Positions 1 to 14,843 of a stretch of DNA of 64,000 nt are shown piece after piece. Both the position numbers and the translations under genes were made by a program. Under the pieces are notes generated by a model. It saw only the letters and a program-made list of their open reading frames with translations, had not been told where the DNA came from and did not search any database. The stretch is taken from the NCBI GenBank assembly GCA_028023455.1, contig JAQFVV010006311.1:3439490-3503489 (forward strand), written 5' to 3'. Source of the stretch: Epiperipatus broadwayi. Its lineage: Eukaryota; Onychophora; Udeonychophora; Euonychophora; Peripatidae. The first letter of the stretch is position 1. Every line of letters begins with the position of its first letter.

Positions 1-367
1 GACTTTTGTTTATTTAGTATGCCATTAATTTCATTTGTTACTTTTTATTACTTGGTGTAAATAAATTATCATTATTTATTAAATCAGAAGTTCTATTACT
101 TTAATTAAATAAGGGGTATGATCATTAACTAGATATAGTTTAACATTATTATTTCATATTGACAATAACTAATTAATATTTAAATCATCATTTTAAATTT
201 ATATTACATCAATAAGAGCTAACATTCCTTATTATTTAATCTATTTTGATACAGATTAGGAATTTAATATAAGGTGATATTTAATTTGCCTCAATTTTAT
301 CTATAAATTTGAATTTAATTTGGTTTCAGTAGAGTCTCTGTCTTTTGGGCATCACACTCCTATTCAT

Positions 368-370
<3 letters not shown>
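1..370. other. AT-rich DNA without a supported gene
   Basis: Only short stop-rich frames in all six phases; no splice-bounded open frame or recognisable domain. Confidence 0.6.

Positions 371-414
<44 letters not shown>
371..414. repeat. (TA)n microsatellite
   Basis: Uninterrupted AT dinucleotide run of 44 bp. Shorter relatives occur throughout the window, for example at 17914-17959 and 10885-10908. Confidence 0.97.
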
Positions 415-417
<3 letters not shown>

Positions 418-3400
418 AACCTTCTCCTAGACCGCTGTAATATAACTGAATCATATCACACATTTTAAGCACCATAATCACAACTGTAACCTAGCTTCCT
501 GATCTAACCGGTCACCAATGACTCATACCGCACATTTTGGTGATTAAATTCTCTTATACAACCTATTGTGCTCTCGTTATCATGAATATGGGCATAAAGA
601 AATGAAAATGTAAAACTAACAAAATGATTCCTGGATTTAATAAAACTAGCATGAAACTGTCTATCTAAAGAAGATCACAAGGCGTCTAATAAAGATAAAA
701 ACTTCTGGTCAAACCAGCTTTGAAATCCACACAAACAAAATGAGATGAGTTAAATTTGATATTCAGCAAATTAATAAATAACTAATAATTGTATCTCTGG
801 AATGATTACAAAATTAAACCTATAAATGAAATAATGGGTAAATTATGATGTAAATGACTAAATGGATGATGGAAAGAAGTAATCATTAAATAGTGAAATG
901 AAATGAGTCTAAGAATTAAGAGAAAAGAATGAAGATGTATGAGAATAATGAATGATTAAGATGATGATAGAATAAGAGTTAATGAATAGTTGAGATGATA
1001 AAAGAATAAAAGTTAATGTATGATCAATCAATTATAATAATGAATTAATGTCAAATGAGAATGAATAAATAAAAGAATGGATCAAGATGAAATTGAAGAA
1101 CAATGTTAATGATGGAGACTGAAATCTTAAACTATAAACTAATATGGTATTAAATGGTAAAAAGATAAGCTAAATACAAATAGGGATTTCAAGCTTGACA
1201 CAACCAGAATATTTATCATGAAGTTAAAACAAACTATACATTTTATACCAAAAGAAGTAATTTACATCTTAAAATTTGGTTGACTTTCATAAATCAGTGA
1301 AAGTAATCTATTTCAAGTCCAACTATAATAATTGACTAGCAATAAAATTTACTACACATTTAAATTCTATCTTGAAATTTAACAACTAATTCTTCTCAGG
1401 GTTCTAACACTCAAAATTGTTATACAACATATATTTGGGTCAGTAAGAGGGATTTTACCACTACCCAAACATAATGCACACAACAGCTCTCAATATAAAC
1501 TCAATTTAAGAATTATATTTAGAAATTACACATAAACTTTATAACTAACATAAACTTTAAAATTTATGACTGGGAATGACTTTTTAATAATTAAAATCAA
1601 TAACTTACCAGATTCCTTTTCTTAAATAATTATAAACCATGTGATCAAGATCAGTGAATGATAGCTCTGCGGATTTAACTAAATCAATCAAATCAATATT
1701 ATTTATCTTTTAATCTATTACTTAAAATAATCGGTACTCTAAGTTAATACCATTTCAATTATTGGGTGATGATGCATTAGATATACCAATAAATTATACA
1801 GCTTACCAACATTATTATGATATAGCACAATATAGTGAATAGTGCTATATTGGTCGATAATGATTTCAATTTATAATCTTCTGATAGATTGATAGCAATA
1901 ACAATAATAGTGTATAGATGTGGTAATTAGCAATAAGACCATATGCAACTAAATAAAATTTTAAACACAACAAATTTTATTTACAATATGTACAAATTTT
2001 TTTTTTTTAATTCACAGATATGGCATGAAATAAAACTAATATATTACAATAATTTATGGATGGGACAAATACTTAGTATCCCCTTGACCATATACTCAGC
2101 AAATGATACAACCTGCTTAGAAAATAATATTCAAAATATAATTTGTTACTCTTTGGCATATTTTTAAGAATAATATACTTAAACTTATTTAAGCTGACTA
2201 GCACTTAAATTTATAACTAGCAGTATACTTAGAACTTTAGGATATGCACCAAGTATAAATTTAGAATTCAGAAAATTTTTTAAAAGTATTGCATTCTCCC
2301 AAAAACCTTTCTTTTATCAGAATATGATAAGGGCAATTATCACATTCTGTGCAATTACTAACTTATTTAAATTTGAAATGAATAAGTTTAGTGCATTAAA
2401 TGAAAACTAGACATTAAAAGTCAAATACACATAGATCTCATTAAGCATTACCTATGTCCACAGCTCAACCCTTGAATATGTAACTGATCTTACAATTCTA
2501 TTGTCACATCATTATTTGATGAAGGTGAATCCACGCTGCCAATGTGCATCTCTTACTTTTACATCTAAAATTTTCTACAATCATTAATAGATCCTGGTTT
2601 GGTCTGTCTATAACTGATGATGATCCCACAACATCATAAACACTATTTCAATTAAGATAACACTATGCTAGATCAGTGTTCCTAACTTTAACATTATTTT
2701 TATACTTGCTATATGATTTGGACCGATTATACTTCACCATACACGGTGGAAAAAACTATCTCTATATTATCATGAGGAATTTAATACTAAGACGGGATAC
2801 TTTTATAAAAACAACATGACAGTTGTGTAATAATATGGTTAATTCTAATACCTCTCTATGGGAATACATGTGTGGGCTCTGCCTCATCACAAAAACATAT
2901 AGAATTCAAACCATGGATATCCTTTCTTTCTAGGATTATTTATGCTTATAAGTATTAATTAGTACTTAGCCCCTACCAATTTTTCTCTCATGAAATTAGC
3001 AATAGGTGACTCTATCAGCCTATGCTCCATATAAATATTAAGATATGGGATGCCATTCTATTGGAACATCCTATCAGCTAAAAGCTGTCACTAGTCATTT
3101 TCAATATCATAGCAAGATAAAACAATACCAACAATAACAGTGAAAATCTACATATTCCATTTTATAATGTAAAACCATTAATGTATCAACAGCCAAACCA
3201 AAATATATATGTCAAATGATCATTAATCATTTAAAATGACAACTATCCTTTTGTTAGAGAGAGCACAACGTATGTAAGCATAAAGATCAAACCTGTATTT
3301 GTATTCAAAGTGGACAAGTTCATTTCTATAGAAAATTATGAAATGAAAAAAAAAATTTATATCAAATTTTCTTTTATATAAGAAAATAATTCAGTCATTC

Positions 3401-6400
3401 TAGTATACAGTATATATTTGATAAAAATGTTTGCATATTCACCTCTTTAATAATATACATTATAATTGGTTTCAAAATATGAGAGAAGTAAATATTTTAT
3501 CACTCTCTAGATAAACGATATATATCTAATTTTCTGGTTTTCCCTTAACTAAAAAAAAATATACATAAAATAGATGTGTATATTTTGCACATTTTTTTTT
3601 TAACCCAATATATATATATTTCATGCCAAAAACAAAACATATATGTTTTATAAACAAAATTTCCAAACAACACATTACGTAAGTAATATATATAACACAT
3701 CAGTAATAAAAAAAAATAAGAGTACACTTTTATCCATTAAATTTTATCCTCTTCATCCAAGTTATTCTATTGTGGTAAGTTAAAATAAGAATTAATATTG
3801 TGATTAGCAAACATTCCAGATAACACATATATTTTCTTTATTCTCCTGTTGGGTGTGGAATGAGCAATATTTAACACTTATCCAAAAGCAAAAATTATTT
3901 GATAGTTTTAGTATCGATAATTAACAGAGCGATGAAAATTCATACTTCCAATTGTAGCAGACTTAAAAGATAAGTTTATCTACTTTTCTATAGAAAATTT
4001 CCTGAATAATTCTTTGAGCTATTGTAATCTTCAAAACAAACTTTTAAAATCTTTATTGATTTATCCTGTAAGTGTTTAAAAAGGAAGTATAACAAGAATC
4101 ATTTATTACATTTAAAATCAAGATAATTTTTCCTTGAACAATTAGTGGAATTTTATTACACTTAGCATATTTATCTTTCCTTTCCTTTTAAAACTCTGTT
4201 AATTTTATTCTTCCCTGTACGGTAATATATATATGTGTAGCAATGTTTAAACAATTGGAATATATTCTAATATTGTAAAACATTATTATAATGACGTATA
4301 TTTCTCGATATAACTTTAAAATAAATATTTATTTCATTCCATTCTTATTGGCAAAGTATGATGTGATGCTCAATATTAGAAAGAATTTATCCAATTATCA
4401 CTCTATCTTTAGCATTTTAATTAATTGGTAATTGATTATATCTTTCATTACATAGGTTCCCTCAATAAAATTTAGTAGACAATAGAGAATAAAATCACGC
4501 AAATATTTTCATGTTTACTTTATTAAAAATTAGATGACTCAAAAATAACTTTTAAATTTATTTACTATATATCATATATAACACTTGTTTTTAATATTAT
4601 TTCGAATCATTTTTTTTTAATATTTTAATTTACAAGCACATAATATCATTCTGCTAAATAATAAATAAGAAAGGCACGAAATTCAAACACTATCAACTTC
4701 TTAGTTTACAAATAAATAATTTGTGCGTTATTTTTAAAGATAAAAGTTTACATGTATAAATAAAGTAAAAGCAAACACTTACTTCCTCTTGAATTTTCCT
4801 GGATTTAAAATAAGATTTAGGAGAGACAGTTAGGATGCATAAGGTTTCCATTTCTCCTTCTATATAACTCCTTAGAATTATCAATCAATAGAAGAATGGT
4901 GTTCAAATGACTGCAAGGTTTTGGAGATTTTCTATTCCAGCATTGGTAGACAGCAAGATATCATTTCATTGAATTAGATTCCAGAATTTTCTGATGTTTA
5001 GTTGTTTTTTTTCCATCCTTATTTTAGATCAGACTTGAATTCTGTGGTTGCTTAGTTCTTGTTTTCTTAATTAGTCAACCCCCCCCCTGCAGCTGGGTTA
5101 GATAATATATAGCTTGTTTTTCTGATGCATTATGGGAGTGAATTGGCCAATAATTTTGGTATGCATAATTAGTATTACCCCCTTGTTTTCATTTTTAATA
5201 ATTACTCATACCTATTCAAGACAGCTTTGTATTAAGTACTAAAGAAATATGCTTAAGTAATTTACTATAATGATTCATTTTACAAGATTTATAAATTGAT
5301 TTAATTATTTATTTATTTCAATTGCTATTCAACAATAATAAAATAGCAATATATTTCTCTCTCAATTAATAACAATATTTTTAAATTGTTTTATTTCTAG
5401 TTTCAAAGTCTAGACTGGTTTTGAAATCTCATCTCTACTAAAGCAAATTTCCCAGTGCATTCAAAACAATCTTTATTGAAAACCACTCATTAAGATTTTA
5501 ATGCCAAATATATTATCATTTAAAATTTTGGAATTATTAACTACAGGGACCTAAATAAAAAGTCACAATATATATGTATCAAAAATTATATTTGAATATC
5601 TTTTAATAGATTTCTCCAATAACAATACAATTCATTAAATTTCCCTTTGCTTAATTAATTCTCATTTTCAGGACTGAATCTTTTTATTAATGGTTTTTCT
5701 ATATTTTGATAAAATTTCTTAGATTAGTTTTTATTTTCACACTGGCACTCATATCAGTAAATCGTAGTGCCTAAAAGTATAATAAATTTATGTGATTACA
5801 TGGATTAGCATTCATATCATATAAATAATAAAAATGATAGTGTAGCTTTAGTTTTTAACTTTGTCTTTGTATGTTGGTGTTGAACAAGTAGTTTTATAGT
5901 TTGTTTTCCCATTTTATAAAATTTACACGTTTGTTAAGTGCCCATAGTAGTGTTGTTTATATTTTTTAATGTAAAGACAATATCTTTATACAAACTTGAG
6001 TCCAATGTTAGTGAGATATTTATTAAGATATGTTTCATAACATTCAAGAATTTTTCCTTCAGTTTGTTTTTAACTGGAATGATGAAAATATACTTTTTAT
6101 CTATGCCATTATATCTGATACCATTCAAGTTTTTAAAAATGCTTAATTCATTTAAGCATCAGTTTATTGTGATATCTATTTAATTAAGAATAAGGATTTC
6201 TATTGTCATATTGCTAGTCTTTTATTTGTTCCAGAAACTAATAAAAAAGGAAAATGTTTACATATGACCTAAATAATTTGATATTGATATACTGGTGGGA
6301 GAATTAACAACGAAACACTTATTATAATTATAACAAGAGTTTTCAGAACCTAAATTGATAGGATGCACTCCATAAGTAGTCGTATATATATATATTATTA

Positions 6401-7578
6401 CCATTAAAAAAATACTAAATTAGTTTATGATAAATTATAAACTTATACTATTTTTTTTAGTACAACATTTTTTTTTATATTTTTGTTTTAATACAGTTTT
6501 TACTAGAATTCAATTCTCTTAAAGTAAAATAATATTTTTGTTATAACTTTAATTGTATTGTGAGGTACACCAAGGTATCTTTATAAAAATTTGTTGAGTA
6601 AGTCTGAGATTATGTATAAAATAGTTTTGATAGTTATTAAATTAATCTCTCTATTGATACTAGAGAACTTATAGTATATGCAAATGTATTTATGGTTTCA
6701 GTAATTTTTCATTTAATTCTTATTTCACGATAATGGTGATTACACTGCCTGCATATAAACCACGCACTGGTACGAATACATTAGAACCAGTCCAATATTT
6801 CAATTAATATTGAATTTATTTATTTAGCCTCTCGTGACAATGAATACCTTTCGTATTGGTAAACGACTTATGACTATAGATGTATTTTTAATGTAATTTA
6901 CAGCAAAGATAATCCTGAGAATTGGAATATAATACCTAGATTAGTTTAGTTGCCTTGATAAAATTTGCTAATTCATATGAGTAAATCACTCTTTAAATTC
7001 GATTAGTATGAAATAATAGTTTATTTGGATACATCTTTACAGGAACGTATTTTACTATTTAAAAAAAAAAAAAAAATTGTTGTACTTTTTTATATTGTAT
7101 GAGTCTAAAACCTTTAAAATGGGGGATGTACATATTTTTATTATTTTAATATAATTAATCAAAAGCCAACAAACTGTCAAATATACCTTTTCCACGTAAA
7201 ATTTTATTCAGAGTTTTTTTTTTTTTTTTTAAAAAATAATTTTACAAAGCAATTATAAAGTCGATAACAAGCAACAAATAAAAATAAAAAACAGTTTAAT
7301 TATTATTTCTAATATTCCAAAGTTGAAACAACTGTAACTTCCAGAAATTGCCAAAGCTCGCACATAACCATATGCTAAAAAAGAAATATGAACTAATATA
7401 TAATTATAGATTTTTATTATAAAAAACAATTATATTTAAATACAATTATAATTTATATACTTGCAATTTAAATATAATTATAAGTGATTTGAACATTTCA
7501 AACTTTAATAGACCAATATAACTCTTCAGCCATCCACACCATTAATACTCCGATGATGGAGTGCTCAAATCACTCATC
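415..7578. other. Gene-free AT-rich stretch
   Basis: No open frame above about 80 codons, no protein domain and no convincing acceptor/donor-bounded exon seen. It holds homopolymer A/T runs (for example near 7060 and 7210) and low-complexity A/T-rich DNA, including an ATGA/AATGA-rich patch at about 850-1100. Degraded repeats too diverged to recognise are likely. Confidence 0.5.
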
Positions 7579-8095
7579 TACTCAGTTTATATTGATAGTA
7601 AATCTTCAAACTCTAATGGACAGGTTTCAATTTACTCCAACCTACAACTCTTCAGCTATCCATACCATTAAAAATCTGAATGATGAAATACCCAAATGCT
7701 TTGTTGATGCTCATATTACTGTCATGCCCATATTGACTTTAAGTCAAACTGACCCTTCATGTATAGGATCTTGTCCATTTAATTACACAAAATAGGCATG
7801 GGCAGGATAATTTAAACTCAAAGTATATAAATTATACTTGTATTCAAATAGTATACAGACAGTATTCTGTCCAGCCCTCTTCTGAGTAATTAAATGGACA
7901 AGGTCCTATACATGAAGGGTCAAAGTGATTTAAAGTCAACATGGGCATGACAATAATATTGACATCAACAAATTATTTGGACATTTCATCATTCAGATTT
8001 TTAATAGTATGGATGACTGAAGAGTTGGAGGTTGGAGTAGATTGAAACCTGTCCATTAAAATTTGAAGATTTTCTACCTTAATATAAACTGAGTA
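7579..8095. repeat. Long inverted repeat (fold-back element, about 208-bp arms)
   Basis: The left arm 7579-7786 is the reverse complement of the right arm 7886-8095 with scattered mismatches and small gaps; the spacer is about 100 bp. The outer ends read TACTCAGTTTAT and ATAAACTGAGTA. The 80-codon frame at 7553-7795 lies in the left arm and is mirrored by the right arm, so it is not treated as a gene. The structure resembles a fold-back/MITE-like element. No target duplication was identified with confidence. Confidence 0.85.
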
Positions 8096-9876
8096 CTGTT
8101 TATGTATGTGTGTGGGAGATGATGATCTGAACTAACTTATGAGTGTTGGTTCAGCACAAGATACATATATTGGAGATCATTTATCTTTTTCATATGTGTG
8201 TAATCTTGTGTATGGATTATATGAGAAAGAGTTAAATAGCTGAAGGTAGCTTGAAAGTTTGTGTTCAAATCACCTATAATTATATATAAAACATAATAAT
8301 TTGTTTCATTGCAGTTTGAAAAATATATAAATAATAATTTGAAAACTTCACCCCAAAATTGTTGCAAATTACATCTCTTCCATTTAATAATTTTTTACTT
8401 TTATAAATACTACTGCATTTGTTTAGAAGTGTTATTTTAGTATTGACAAAAATACATTTTTAAATCCAATAATATGTCACATAACTAACAAAACATCAGC
8501 TGCTACAATTTTTGTTTAAGATTATAGAAAAACTAAGATCACCCTAATATAAACAAATTAAAGTGATTTCAAATCTCAATAATTACACAAGCAAATAGTA
8601 ATAATATTTAATTGAGACATTTTCACTTAAAATTGTTCAGACAAATATAATTTTTAATTACTAGTAGTGGTCTGTGTACTTCCTAGAAAACATGATATCT
8701 TCTTATTTGTATAGGTTCAGTTAATTACAGTGTATGAGAAAATATTTGTATAAGTTCTATATTGTTGCTGCTAATTTTTTTAATGACAATTTAAAATTGT
8801 TATGTATGTTACATTTTTAGTGGATAACTTTATATATTATAATGGATATCTATTATCTATGCATAAATTGTCCAAATTATAAATAATTAGAATCAATAAT
8901 TATTAATAGCTTTAAATTAATGATTTAGTGTATCCATCAGGTTCATTTTCTCATAGTTAACCCTGCATTTGATTGCTGAGAATTAGATTTTGCATGAGTG
9001 AGCTTATAGAATATGTATATGCATTGTTTGTTTATTGTTGAATAATTTAAAAATATCTATATCCACATTGGGAAAATTCATTTTATTTTGTTTAATAATT
9101 TAGGAATAGGACTCAAAACAAGCCATTCTTTTAGAAATTGTAGTTTTATTAAATCAGATTTAGGATCTAAAAATGAACAATTCTTATACTTATTGTTGTG
9201 CAAAGGTGTAGCAGCTATGTTTATCCCATTAAGCATATCCATGTGTCTGTACAAGGAAACCTATGAGTCAAGAAATGTCTTATATTTATAGGTTTATCTA
9301 TACACTTATATTTTTAAGTTTATTAAAGTTCAAGGTTTCCCTGCATGAAAAGTGTATCCATTTATAAGAGTATATTAATATTAGAGTGCACTTGAAAATC
9401 CAGATTAAATTTTAGCAATGAAACTTTGGATGTTCATAAGTAATTATTGCTTCTTACTTGTGTATGCAATAAAACATATATAAGAGATTGGAGAAAAGGC
9501 TTGTTAAAAAGAAAGTAAGTTACATGCCAACTAACAATTATATTTTGTAATTAAACAGTTGTTGTTATCATGTGTTAGCCTCTCTAAATGTAATACTGTA
9601 TGCACTCCATTCAGTAGTCTGGAAGTAACTTATGTTCTTCATGATTTAGCCAGGTATTACAAATAGAGGCTGCATATAGTATTATATTAAATAAAATATT
9701 GTTAAAAACATATGTACCAGTCTTTTTTCCTGATATTCAAAGTCAGGTAAGGTTCATATAAATTATATAAAAAATAAAATGTAAATCATTGAACATGCTT
9801 AGTCTGACCATTACAATATATATATGTGTGTGTGTAAAATAAATAAAATGTCCGTTAATTAAAAGCAAAATTGTAA
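8096..9876. other. No supported gene
   Basis: AT-rich sequence with short frames only. A (TA)n/(TG)n run precedes the hairpin element near 9826-9838. Confidence 0.5.
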
Positions 9877-10100
9877 TTATAATTAAAATAATAAATTTAA
9901 CGATTTACAAACTATTACAAACAATTCTTAAATCCGCAGAAGTACTTTTGGTTAATTTCTTAAACCTGCCTCAACTGTCATGTTTTTTGAAATTAATGAC
10001 AGTTGAGGCAGGTTTAAGAAATTAACCGAAAGTACTTCTGCGGAATTAAGGATTGTTTGTAATAGTTTGTAAACCGTTAAATTTATTATTTTAATTATAA
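9877..10100. repeat. Near-perfect hairpin element, 104-bp arms, 16-bp loop
   Basis: Arms 9877-9980 and 9997-10100 are reverse complements with only about four mismatches by direct reading, all single-base differences. The inner stem starts TGTCA/TGACA. Such high arm identity implies recent origin or ongoing conversion. A half-copy with the same core (AAATAAAATGTCC upstream, then a CGCAG..AGTACTTT..GGTTA segment) is seen at 39632-39712, so this is a dispersed family and not a chance palindrome. Confidence 0.93.
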
Positions 10101-10986
10101 ATATATATATATTGTAAGAAAATATTTAGAAATATATGTACAAATATTTGTATGCATGAATACACATTGGTGCACTAAATTTATACAAAACAGTTGTAAC
10201 TTTTACTAATAGTGATGAACAGATTTTTTTCTTGGCATCATTAGAGTTCCCAATTTCTTTTACAAATGTGAATGTTGGAATGAAAAACAAAAATTAGAAT
10301 AAAAAGATTTTGGATCAAAATAAAAAGTCAAAATATTTAATCACAATTTAAAATATTAAGATGAACGATTATAAAATGAAAGTGATTCTCCTAACATTAA
10401 AATTTTCAAGATTATGGAATGTATGAACAGAATTTCTCTTGAGAATAAATGGAATTAATAACTTATAAAATTCATTTAGATTTAATGATCTTCAAACTGC
10501 ACAATCATATTCCAAATTATTAAATGAAATTTTTATAATTTTCTTTTAATACTAGTAAGAAAAGACACTTTGAATTTATTTTACAGTTTACATTGATCAT
10601 ACAAGTGAGCATAATAAATCCAGAGATGTTGATTGATTGCTTTTATAGGAAGATTTAATACCTCTCAACGTCAATCTCCATTTTCATTATCCCTGTGCAC
10701 TAATTTCTATTTTCAATAATTGAATATGGGTTTATAATTGATTTACTGATATATAAACTATATAGAAAGAAAGTAAGGATATATTTAAACAAATACAAAT
10801 TTGATTGGAGCATAAAATAAGTTAATAATATGGTTTATTTAATCGTTAATAAATAGATAAATAGACATGATAAAATATTAGACTTGCAATATATATATAT
10901 ATATATATGAGATGATATTAAAAAATGTAGTCAGTCTGAGTTTTAAGATCTCTCTAACAAAACTTATTATTAAGAATCTAGTATAA
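10101..10986. other. No supported gene
   Basis: AT-rich sequence with a (TA)n tract at about 10888-10908. Nothing coding recognised. Confidence 0.5.
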
Positions 10987-11121
10987 AAGATGCTTACTAG
11001 TCAAGCGTTGTTAGCCGAGAGGTCATCGCACCTGCCTTGCAAGCAAGTTGTTGGTTGCAGATGGGTATGGGTTCATGTCCCGGCCGATGCTATGACATAT
11101 GAAAAAAAAAGATGCTTACTA
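10987..11121 (+). mobile_element. tRNA-Ala-like SINE with perfect target-site duplication
   Basis: The body is about 11000-11108. Its head folds like a tRNA: A-box-like TTAGCCGAGAGGTC, an anticodon arm resembling tRNA-Ala(TGC) with the loop around CTTGCAAG, and a B box GGTTCATGTCC (consensus GGTTCGANTCC). A short tail GATGCTATGACATATG is followed by A9. The element is flanked by AAGATGCTTACTA at 10987-10999 and again at 11109-11121, a target-site duplication showing LINE-mediated insertion. It is the intact reference copy for the fragments at 26400 and 63770. Confidence 0.92.
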
Positions 11122-14100
11122 TAATAGGGTTCTAAAGAACAAATTAACCAATAATGTTGCATATATTAGTAACATAATGTGACATATAAATACATATTAA
11201 GTACTTTCACATAAAATTTATATAATTTTGGTCACAAATTATTTTAAAAAATTACAAAGATAACAATCAATCTGTAAATAGAAAAGCTTCTCTAAGATTA
11301 AACATGTTTTGATGTGCCAGTTATTTCCTGTGAAACACATATATAAGATTTTCATTGGCTAGTGGAAGGATTTGTTGAATTCGTTTTTTTCCTAATCTTG
11401 AAATTTTCTTGATTTCTAGTGTCTTTGAAAACCACTTTTTTAAGTTCCTTTACTTAATTATTTTTATTAGACATATTTTTCTTTTCAAATTGATGGTTCT
11501 TATTTTTTGTCAGGAACATTTTTAGGGCTTTCTTAAGCTTCTTGACAGATCACACACTGTTGAACTAGCTAATGAAGATGTGGAGGGATGTCACAATAAC
11601 TTGTCTAGCAAATCATACTGTTAATAATAATGAATTTCATTTTTAAATTTATTTGAAGATCTTAATGTTAGGTTATTAGCTTCTTTGAGCTTTTTTTTTT
11701 TTTTGCCAAATTTGATGATTAATATTTTATATATTGTAATGGGATGGGATAATTACTAGAAAGAATTGGAGTGAACCTGGGGTGATGGAAAATCATCATC
11801 AACCCCAGTCACAAAAAAATTAAAATTTACAAAAATAATTTTAAAGTGAATATGATATTAAAGTAATGTTTAATATTAAAAAATGTAATATTAATATATT
11901 ATAGAGAGAGTATGAGATCATGAGATTTCTCAGAGATCAGCCAATCACTCCTTAGAGCAACTATGATTAACTATATATCAACCAGCATTATCAATAAGTA
12001 ATTCTCAAAAGAAATAACCCTTCATCATGATGAATGATTGATCAAAATACAAGTAAATCAACAGTCAATCTGGTGACTGAATTGGAAATGGTCTACTATA
12101 GACCAGGCTAACTATTTAGCCCTTGTCAGCTTGAGGAATTTATTTAAACATAACTTTGGATGTACCACTTAAGTGCCAATCCATCAGAATACATAACAAA
12201 AAATCTAAACAGTAATTCTGGGGTATTAAAACATGCTGATCATCATCAATACTCTTGTCACTTAGTGCCATTAATGCACTGATCATCTATAACATTAAAT
12301 TCTAATAAAGATTAAATTAAATAAAATATAGTGTAGGGACTTTGAAAAATATACACTTTATGCCAAAACCAAAACCTTGTCAACTGAATGCCTTAAAGCA
12401 CTAAATACATCCCCATTTATATATTCAGCCATTATAGATGAATCTAGCTCAAAAGAACACAAGCTCTATTACTGTTATGGTGACCAAGAAATGATGATTT
12501 AATACAATTTTAACAATTGAATTCAAGTTTATTAATAACTATAAAAAACTTATATTAAAGTCTATAAAATATGGCTATACATTTAACACCTTCTGATTGT
12601 GATTAACATATAAAAATTATCACATTTGTGATTTACAAATTACTATACAAAATTCAAATTACTATTATAGTTTACATATAAGTTTCACTAGGTTTACCTA
12701 AAACCTATTCAGTTGACAGGCATGTGGCTTGACATAAAATGAACATGTTTGAATTGACATTTAATAATAAAATAAATAATTAAAATTTACATATAAGTGT
12801 CTATTTGATACACATTGATATTAGCAATATAATTGACATATATATACACACATAAATGTATGTGTGTGTAAAATATGTGAACATATTTGACTTGCCATAA
12901 AATAAACCTTTCTAGTTCTCACTTTCAAATTGTCAATAATAAATGACATTAATTTTTATAGTACATAACATATTTAACATACATATCTGTGCATATTGAA
13001 TTGCAGGCACACACTAATGTTTACCTATTTTAATTGTTTACAATAATATTTTTCTAATTAATTCAATATTGAAAATATATAAAATTCACATATATATATG
13101 TACACAAAAATATAGATGATATGAATCAAATTCTATCATAATAGTTTACAGTTTATTTTACTTTCTAAAAAAATATCAGTTTATAAGTTCCTTTTTAGTC
13201 TTATAAAACATATCAACTTTTTTTAAATATAACTCAATCTTGATTGGATTATTGTTGACTGAATAATTACAAATGTCTTTAAATTTAAAAATATAGATTT
13301 TAAATATATTCACTTATTCTCTTGAAAAAACAAATATAATAGAGTCTATCAATTAAATCTTCATTTTTAGACATTTAACTTAAGCAAAATTGTTCTTTAA
13401 AATGTCATTTTTAATATATAATATTATACACCTGCTATACATACATTTATCTGTGCTTCTCTGCATACATAGATAAACAGCAGCATATGTATACCAATTT
13501 TTCAAGATTTCTCTTGATAAGATTAGTTTTTTTGCTCATCAGAAAAGTACAATCCAGGCTTGTGTCATCATCTGGAAAAAGTATAATTCAGATATGATTG
13601 GCATTCTCCCTGAACTTCAGGCTAGCAAACTGTCTTCTAAAACACATTTGTATAGGTTAATTGATTCATTTTAAGTTGACCCAGTCTTCAGATGAATCAA
13701 AACTCCAGTATATAGAACTAGTAGACTGCTCACTGCTGGATCTACAGGCTTGACTTCAGCTACATCTTCATGGGAGCTATTTTTATTTTCATAACTTTCC
13801 AAACACCAATTCTGCTAGCCAACTGCTTCAAAAAATATTAAGACAACTGTCTTCAAAAAAATTACTATCCAAACTTTGCAGCTAGCCATTTTGGCCACCT
13901 GATTCTCAAAAAAATATTAACCAGATTCTTTTCAAAAACTACTGTCCAGACTAAACTAATCTCTTTTCATACAGTCTTTTATAGCCTTGGTGAGGTGATA
14001 AAACACTAAATTTAAAAACTGTTTTTTTATCTTGATTAAAAAGAATTTTAATTTTTTTGAAAGCAACTTTGAAATTTTTATCAAAGTTGTGATATACATG

Positions 14101-14843
14101 TTTTTACTTAGATAGAGATTTACTAATTAATTAAAAAGATTTTCAAAAATAGATAATAGACATTTTTACAATTATCAGAAAACATACTTATTTTTAAATT
14201 TCAAAATCAGAGTTACAAATAATACAATATTTATTTACATCTTTTTAAAATGTTTTAATTTATAATAAAATTTTGATTTAAATCCAGAGACATTTAACCC
14301 TTTATTTATTATTTTTATTCCAGAAAATGTAGAAAATATTTACTAAAATTTATTGTTTGTTTATTTTTATTTTCCCTTTACTTTATATATATATACAACT
14401 ATGTTTTTGTGTGCCATGTAACCAACTGGTTACAATATATATGTGAGTACTTAATTTTCCCAGTTCCCACCAATTTCTTGATTTCTGAAACATGTTTAAA
14501 TTCAAGCAAATTTTATTTTATATATCTGCCTATCTGTTGCCCAAGGTTGTAATTTCAAAAAAATATGTATTATATATTTATTTGCTTATTGTTATTATTT
14601 CACCACTAAGATTTTTTAAAATCATATTGTTTAATAACCAAAGCAATCATTTTCTGGATCTGTTTATAAAATAGCCGACACTAAAATAATTGCACATTTA
14701 TCTGTTTATTTTAGTTTTAGTCCATTTCTAAAATGAATTACTTGTTTTGTCCTAAACTATTTAAGCTTTATTTATTCTTTATATAGTATTAATGTTACAT
14801 ATAATATTATTTTTTAAGAATAAATTATTTATATATATATATA
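11122..14843. other. No supported gene; AT-rich with moderate repeats
   Basis: Short frames only. Around 13540-13960 the sequence carries several similar phrases (AAAAAATATTA, ACTGTCTTC, CTAGCCA-type words), suggesting an old internally repetitive element, but no family is recognisable. Confidence 0.4.

Noticed and set aside
2605-2645. CTGATGA at 2615 as a hammerhead
   Set aside because: No GAAA box or GTC at the right spacing.
5934-6183. Overlapping frames on both strands
   Set aside because: Mutually antisense, low-complexity hydrophobic translations with no domain.
7553-7795. 80-codon open frame
   Set aside because: Lies in one arm of a long inverted repeat; no domain.
11000-11090. Genuine tRNA-Ala gene
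   Set aside because: Arms are imperfect, a family tail and poly(A) follow, and target duplications flank it; it is a SINE.
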